Assembly (NCBI GenBank): GCA_038049695.1 | Contig: CP142457.1 | Span: forward strand, 28,295,001 to 28,359,000 | Direction of reading: 5' to 3' | Length of the DNA stretch: 64,000 bases | Source: Cinnamomum chago | Taxonomy: Eukaryota > Streptophyta > Magnoliopsida > Laurales > Lauraceae | Part shown: positions 59,290 to 64,000 of the stretch, one piece after another | Layout: the number at the start of each line of letters is the position of its first letter | Position numbering within the stretch: the first letter of the stretch is position 1 | Made by a program: the position numbers and the translations under genes | Notes under the pieces: generated by a model | What the model saw: the letters and a program-made list of their open reading frames with translations, nothing else | What the model was told of the DNA's origin: nothing | Databases searched by the model: none

Positions 59290-60849
59290 CTAAGGTTTGA
59301 CTAGGTAAATGACTTTAGGAATCCACCTAAGGTCTTGGGAGGGTTGAACTTTGAGGTCTATTTTGGGCTTCTCACCAACTATAGGAGATTTAATTTGATA
59401 AATTTTCAATTTAAACTTATCACCATGATATTTAGATTTTACTAAATTTGGCTTAGAATGGTGATTAGTCTTTTGATGTTGGTGAGTTTTCTTCTTAGGG
59501 GATTGTTTCACTTTTCTTTTCTTCTTATTTTCTCCCTTTCTTTGACTTTTGAAATTTAGATTTAACTTAGTAAATTTCTTCAAAAGTTCTTTCATGTTTT
59601 GACTTAAGGGAGGTAGGTTGAGAAGCTTTTTGTTAATAGATTCTTTTAAACTTGGTTTGACTTGTTTAACCTTTTTAGAATCTATTTTTGGAGACTCCTT
59701 GTTAATTGGTTTAACTTGTTTAAGCTTTATGGAGTCTTCCTTTGTTTTTAGTGTCTTACCCTTCAAGTTTGATTTTACTTTCTTGAGTTCAAAGATGGGT
59801 TTAGACACATGGCTTCTTTTCCTTAGTTTGCACTCAAACCTAAAATGTCCTTCAATGCCACAAAAATTACATTTGGTTTTGGGCAAAGGAGAAAGAGTGC
59901 TAGAGAATGAGGACTCACCTTTCACAAAAGTGTTGGTGAATTTAGGGTCATATGTCATATTCCTATTAAAACCAAGACCCGTCCTATCTCCATGAGATTT
60001 ACCCAATTTGAATAATTTTTCAAGTTTCTCTTCACTTTGGGTAAACTTGCACTCATACTTTTGTTTATAGGTTTCAAGTTGAGTGACTTTGGTTATAAGG
60101 ATTGAATTTTCATTTTTAACTTTTGAAAGTTCATTTTCAAGTTCCTTATATTTGATTAGCTCTTCATTGGCAAGTTGTAATTTATGTTTAAGGTCATTAA
60201 CAACATTAGTTCCAAGCTCTTGAGTTTTTAACTTACTTTTGATCAACTTGGCTTCTAAGTTGTTAAAGTCTTTATCTTGTCTTTTAATTGTATCTCTTAG
60301 GTTTAAATTTTCATTTTTAAACTCATCACAATTTATCTTAATCTCATTTAATTCATCTTGAGCATTTGATAAATTTTCCTTAGAGATAGTCAATTTAGAT
60401 TCAAGATTGTTAAAGTCTTTATCTCGCCTTTGTAAATGATCTCTTAGTTTTAGATTTTCCTTATTGACATTTTCATAATCCATCTTTAATTCTCTTAGAT
60501 CATCTTGAATGTTAGATAGATTATTTAAAGAGATCATGAACTTAGATTCTAAACAATTTATGACTTCTTCTTTCTCTCTAAGCTCATCTTTAGAAGAGAC
60601 TAATTCTTTGTTTAGTCTTTTAGATTCTTCTCTTAACTTTTTGTTCCTCTTTTCAGTCTTTAAGGATAATTCATATAATTCCTCAAAGGCTTGTTGAAGA
60701 TCTTCTTCATTTTCTTTAATTTCTTCTTCTTTTAATTCAATTTGAGATTCTTTTAATTGAATGTTTGAATCTCCAATAGAAGGAAGAATGAGGGGTCTAG
60801 AAGAATCTACAAAGTCTAGCATAGTGGAGTCCATTCTAATGATTTTCAT
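59290..60849 (-). CDS. Element B gag-like protein with coiled coil and zinc knuckle
   Basis: A 519-residue intact ORF starting MKIIRMDSTM. It has the layout of the element A protein: coiled coil over about 45-280, GDRTGLGFN, and a CX2CX4HX4C knuckle CNFCGIEGHFRFEC at about 327-340. A Lys-rich tail ends DLRWIPKV. It is about 52 residues longer, mainly because of an extra coiled-coil segment at about 138-186 that resembles its neighbours (two DKDFNNLE words). Conserved frame and start in both elements suggest the protein has been under selection for function, perhaps packaging RNA with enzymes supplied by a full-length relative. That last point is inference. Confidence 0.87.
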   Translation of the reverse strand: MKIIRMDSTMLDFVDSSRPLILPSIGDSNIQLKESQIELKEEEIKENEEDLQQAFEELYELSLKTEKRNKKLREESKRLNKELVSSKDELREKEEVINCLESKFMISLNNLSNIQDDLRELKMDYENVNKENLKLRDHLQRRDKDFNNLESKLTISKENLSNAQDELNEIKINCDEFKNENLNLRDTIKRQDKDFNNLEAKLIKSKLKTQELGTNVVNDLKHKLQLANEELIKYKELENELSKVKNENSILITKVTQLETYKQKYECKFTQSEEKLEKLFKLGKSHGDRTGLGFNRNMTYDPKFTNTFVKGESSFSSTLSPLPKTKCNFCGIEGHFRFECKLRKRSHVSKPIFELKKVKSNLKGKTLKTKEDSIKLKQVKPINKESPKIDSKKVKQVKPSLKESINKKLLNLPPLSQNMKELLKKFTKLNLNFKSQRKGENKKKRKVKQSPKKKTHQHQKTNHHSKPNLVKSKYHGDKFKLKIYQIKSPIVGEKPKIDLKVQPSQDLRWIPKVIYLVKP

Positions 60850-60935
60850 ATAAAGACAACTCTAGGGTTTTAACTCTAGGTTTTTACACCTAATCAAGAG
60901 TTCCAAACACTTGATCCTAAGGGATTAGAGCACTT

Positions 60936-60948
60936 GGCTCTGATACCA
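60936..60948 (-). other. Element B primer-binding site (initiator tRNA-Met)
   Basis: TGGTATCAGAGCC on the minus strand, 2 bases inside the 5' LTR end, as in element A. Confidence 0.92.
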
Positions 60949-60950
60949 AT

Positions 60951-62864
60951 TGAAAGTCCTCGGGATCCTAACCCTAGAGGGGGGGGGGGTGAATAGGGTG
61001 AGCTACTACTATGACCAATTTAAATCAATTTTAACTTCTTAATAAAAACTAGTCACATGTGATGATTAACCATACAATATGCGGAAGCTCAAATAAACAA
61101 TCACCACAAAAGCAATCACCACAACACAATGTTTATAGTGGTTCGGCCAACGTGCCTACATCCACTACCGGCTTGTGTCTCCAACACCCCACCGGATTCC
61201 ACTAAGTATGCTTTTTACTAGGCTAAGCAATAACCCTTACAATGTGCTTTTCTAGGCTAAGCAATAACCTTACAAGATGCTTTTCAAAGGCTAAGCAATA
61301 ACCTTACAATATGCTTTTCTTAGGCTAAGCAATAACCTTACAAGTTGCTTTTCAAAGGCTAAGCAATAACCTTTACAAATGAGGATTTCTCTAAGAAGGT
61401 GTCTTTACAAAAGATCACTCTAAGAGATTACAATTTAAGCTCAAAGAAATTGCCTCTTAAATAGGCGGATATGAAAGTGTAATACAAACTCACACAAACA
61501 CTCTATGTATGCAAAAGTGTATGCTCATGATGTGTGTGTGTGATGACTTCAATCAATTTTAAAATGAAGGCTCATTCATATGTATGCTCAAAGCATTTCA
61601 AAGTTTAAGACATATAAAAGATTTGAATGAAGTCTAATGCAAATCACATGTATGTTAAATAACTTGTTTATGATATGAAAATCAAAAATCACAAGTTGTA
61701 TGAAAATGACTAACTTAGAACATGTGATGCATGTGCAATGTTGTTTTCAAAAACAAATCAATTTAACTAAAGTTTAAATGTATGAAAACAACAAAGGAAG
61801 TTTCAACCAAGACAAAGAATCATGCATTAAAGGAAATCAAAGATTTTAGGCTAAGCATGATTAAGAAAGTTTTAAAAACAACTTGGATTGAAACCTAATG
61901 TGAAGAATCCAATCTTAATTAGACCAAAGATTAGAAGAAGAAAGGATTCTACACATCATAGTTATCATGTACAAAACCATTTACCAATAGCTTAAGCAAA
62001 ACATGAAAACTATGATTAACAAAAGGTAGAGCTTACTTGGTTGTTTAACTCATTGATCCAAGCTTTAGCTCTCCTAATGACCTTCTAGCCTTTCCAACTT
62101 TATCCCCTTTGTTTTGCTCCAAAATGCTCTCAAAGGCTCATTTTTTCAACTTTTGAGAAGTTGGAAATGAATGGACTTTATAGGCAAAAAACAGTCCACG
62201 GGCTAGTTGTCTCGGTCGACCTAGAGGGGCTCGGTCGACCGGGACAACACAACGGTCATATTTCTGACCGTTGGGAAATTTCTGCACAGAAACTTCCCAG
62301 GGCCCTGCAGTGTCCTCGGTCGACCGAGACACAGGGCTCGGTCGACCGGCGACACTGCCGGGCGAGTCCCTGGGCCAAAAATCCACTTTTTCCATTTTCA
62401 AAGTTTTTCATTGGGGGATCTTTTTGGCCACTAAATCAAGCTTAAATACATGATTTAAGGTATTCTAAGATGATTAAAACATGAGATACCTAAAGCCTAA
62501 GAAGATTCAAAGGTTTAAGACCTTAGGCAAGCTTGATTAGTAAAAACTCTTTTCAAAAGATATTGCATACAAAACTGATTCCAAAGGTGCTGAAAGTATG
62601 CAAACCTGAAACCTAAATACCTAACATGATTTTCCAAAAGTAGTGCACATGGAATTAGGTTTTCAAAAAGAGTTTGGGATTCAAAACCAATGCATCCAAG
62701 TTTAAAACCAAAACATGCATAAAACAAAAGCTTTTCCAAATCTTAAAAGCTATGCATGTATAAAACTAGATTTCAAGGTTTTCTAACACAATGCTAGTGT
62801 GTGAATTCAAATGGTGCTAAAGTGCAAATGCATCCATCAAATTGCAAAAACAAAAGACCTAACA
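60951..62864 (-). mobile_element. Element B, 5' LTR (1914 bp)
   Basis: The same length and ends as the 3' LTR at 54959, and apparently identical to it. It abuts element A's right LTR directly at 62864/62865, explained by insertion of B five bases inside that LTR. Confidence 0.95.
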
Positions 62865-64000
62865 TGAAAGTCCTTGGGATCCTAACCCTAGAGGGGGGGG
62901 GGGGGGTGAATAGGGTGAGCTACAATTGTGACCAATTTAAACCAATTTTAACTTCTTAACAAAAACTAGTCACATGTGATGATTAATCAAACAATATGCA
63001 GAAGCTAATATAAACAATCACCACAAAAGCAAGCACCACAACACCAAGGTTTATAGTGGTTCGGCCTCAATGCCTACATCCACTACCGGCTTGTGATCTA
63101 ATCACCCCACCGGATTTCCACTATTTATGCTTTTTACTAGGCTAAGCAATAACCCTTACAATGTTGTTTTTCTAGGCTAAACAACAACCTCTCAATGTGC
63201 TTTTATAGGCTAAGCAATAACCTTTACAAGATGCTTTTCTTAGGCTAAGCAATAACCTTTACACAATGCTTTTCTTAGGCTAAGCAATAACCTTTACAAA
63301 GAAAGATTTCTCTAAGAAAGTGTCTTCACAAAAGATCACTCTAAGAGATACAATTTAAAGCACAATGAATTTGCCTCTAAATAGGCTTATATGAAAATGA
63401 GATTCAAATAACAAACATACACTTGAATAAGTTAAAGTGTGTGCACAAGTGTATGAATGCTTAACTTCAATCAATTTCTACAATGAAGCTCCTAAATGAA
63501 TGCATGATGCATTTTAAAATCAAAGCTTATAAAATGATGATTGAAGATAAAAGCTAATCACATGAAAGATTCACACAACTTGAAGAAATGATCTAAAACA
63601 TGTTGTATGAATATAAAAGTCTAAGAACACATGTGATTTAGATGAGAGTGATTGCAAACCATTCTAATATACCAATGAAGATAATGAGTTTGCAAAACAA
63701 CTCTTGAAATCATGCATAAGTGAAAATGCAAAGATTTAAGCATGCATGGATTTCATTTTAATGGAAATCAAAATACAAGTAAAGTGTACCTTTTTAAAAC
63801 TCAAGTATTTGAATTCCAAATAGCCCTCTAGCCTTTCCAACTTCTTCCCTTTCTTTGGCTCCAATATAGTCTCAAAGGTTCATGGTTCAAGCCTCAAAGA
63901 AGGCTTCAAAATCTCCAACCATTGACAAAGGAAAGAACTCATTTTTATAGCAAAAAGTGTCCAACGGCTAGTCCTCGGTCGACCTGCAAACAGGTCTCGG
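62865..64000 (-). mobile_element. Element A, 5' LTR (partial, window edge)
   Basis: Starts TGAAAGTCCTTGGGATCC like the LTR at 49245 and follows it base for base except for a few differences: G-run of 14 against 10, ATGCAGAAGC against ATGCGGAAGC, AATGTTG against AATATTG, and one C lost near 63848. About 620 bp remain outside the window. The first five bases double as element B's target duplication. Confidence 0.93.

Noticed and set aside
62864..62870. Direct LTR_B/LTR_A junction read as an assembly mis-join or LTR-LTR recombination
   Set aside because: The TGAAA duplication on both sides of element B explains the junction as an ordinary insertion with a 5-bp target duplication.

Overview
This window is nuclear DNA from a flowering plant. 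The signs are an AT-rich background, GT-AG introns, plant-type LINE, Copia, Helitron and Mutator-like sequences, a plant mobile domain (PMD) protein, an intronless eL27 ribosomal protein gene and a plant O-fucosyltransferase-family gene. The species cannot be fixed from the sequence. Only two host genes look intact. Most of the rest is transposable-element sequence in different states of decay.

Layout. 1-2.65 kb holds pieces of plant LINEs: a plus-strand RT tail, zf-RVT and RNase H piece split by a 226-bp MITE, then a minus-strand endonuclease piece. 4.66-6.03 kb (minus) is an intact single-exon O-fucosyltransferase-like gene resembling the plant SUB1 type. 7.67-24.27 kb looks like a large Mutator-like region. 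Similar outer ends face each other in inverted orientation. Inside lie an 11-exon PMD-Ulp1 protease pseudogene (plus, 11.8-15.6 kb), an inverted, internally deleted sister copy (minus, 18.5-19.2 kb), repeated blocks carrying an AACGATATCGTT-like motif, and a 1.3-kb tandem array of GGTTCGAACC units between the two copies. 24.77-24.95 kb is a MITE inside a TA microsatellite. About 25.6-33.8 kb appears to be a head-to-tail series of minus-strand Helitron-like elements with several internal minisatellites. 35.07-35.16 kb is a perfect 39-bp-arm hairpin. 38-44.2 kb has degenerate repeat modules, an antisense RTE-type LINE piece and the eL27 (RPL27) gene, whose last exon portion is tandemly duplicated downstream. 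44.9-49.2 kb has Ty3-like LTR remnants and another Helitron 3' end.

49.2-64 kb is the clearest structure: two related minus-strand Copia-type LTR elements, each with a single gag ORF and no visible pol. The younger one (B, 54959-62864, two LTRs of 1914 bp that appear identical) sits in the 5' LTR of the older one (A, 49245 to beyond the window), exactly 5 bp from that LTR's inner end, with a TGAAA target duplication. Both have an initiator-tRNA-Met primer-binding site and a polypurine tract at the expected places.

The host genes show no functional link to each other. The elements interact mainly by nesting. Parts with the strongest direct support are the eL27 gene, the O-fucosyltransferase-like gene, the PMD-Ulp1 exon model with its four in-frame stops, and the nested gag-only LTR elements. 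The single 16.6-kb Mutator-like interpretation and the Helitron boundaries are inferences.
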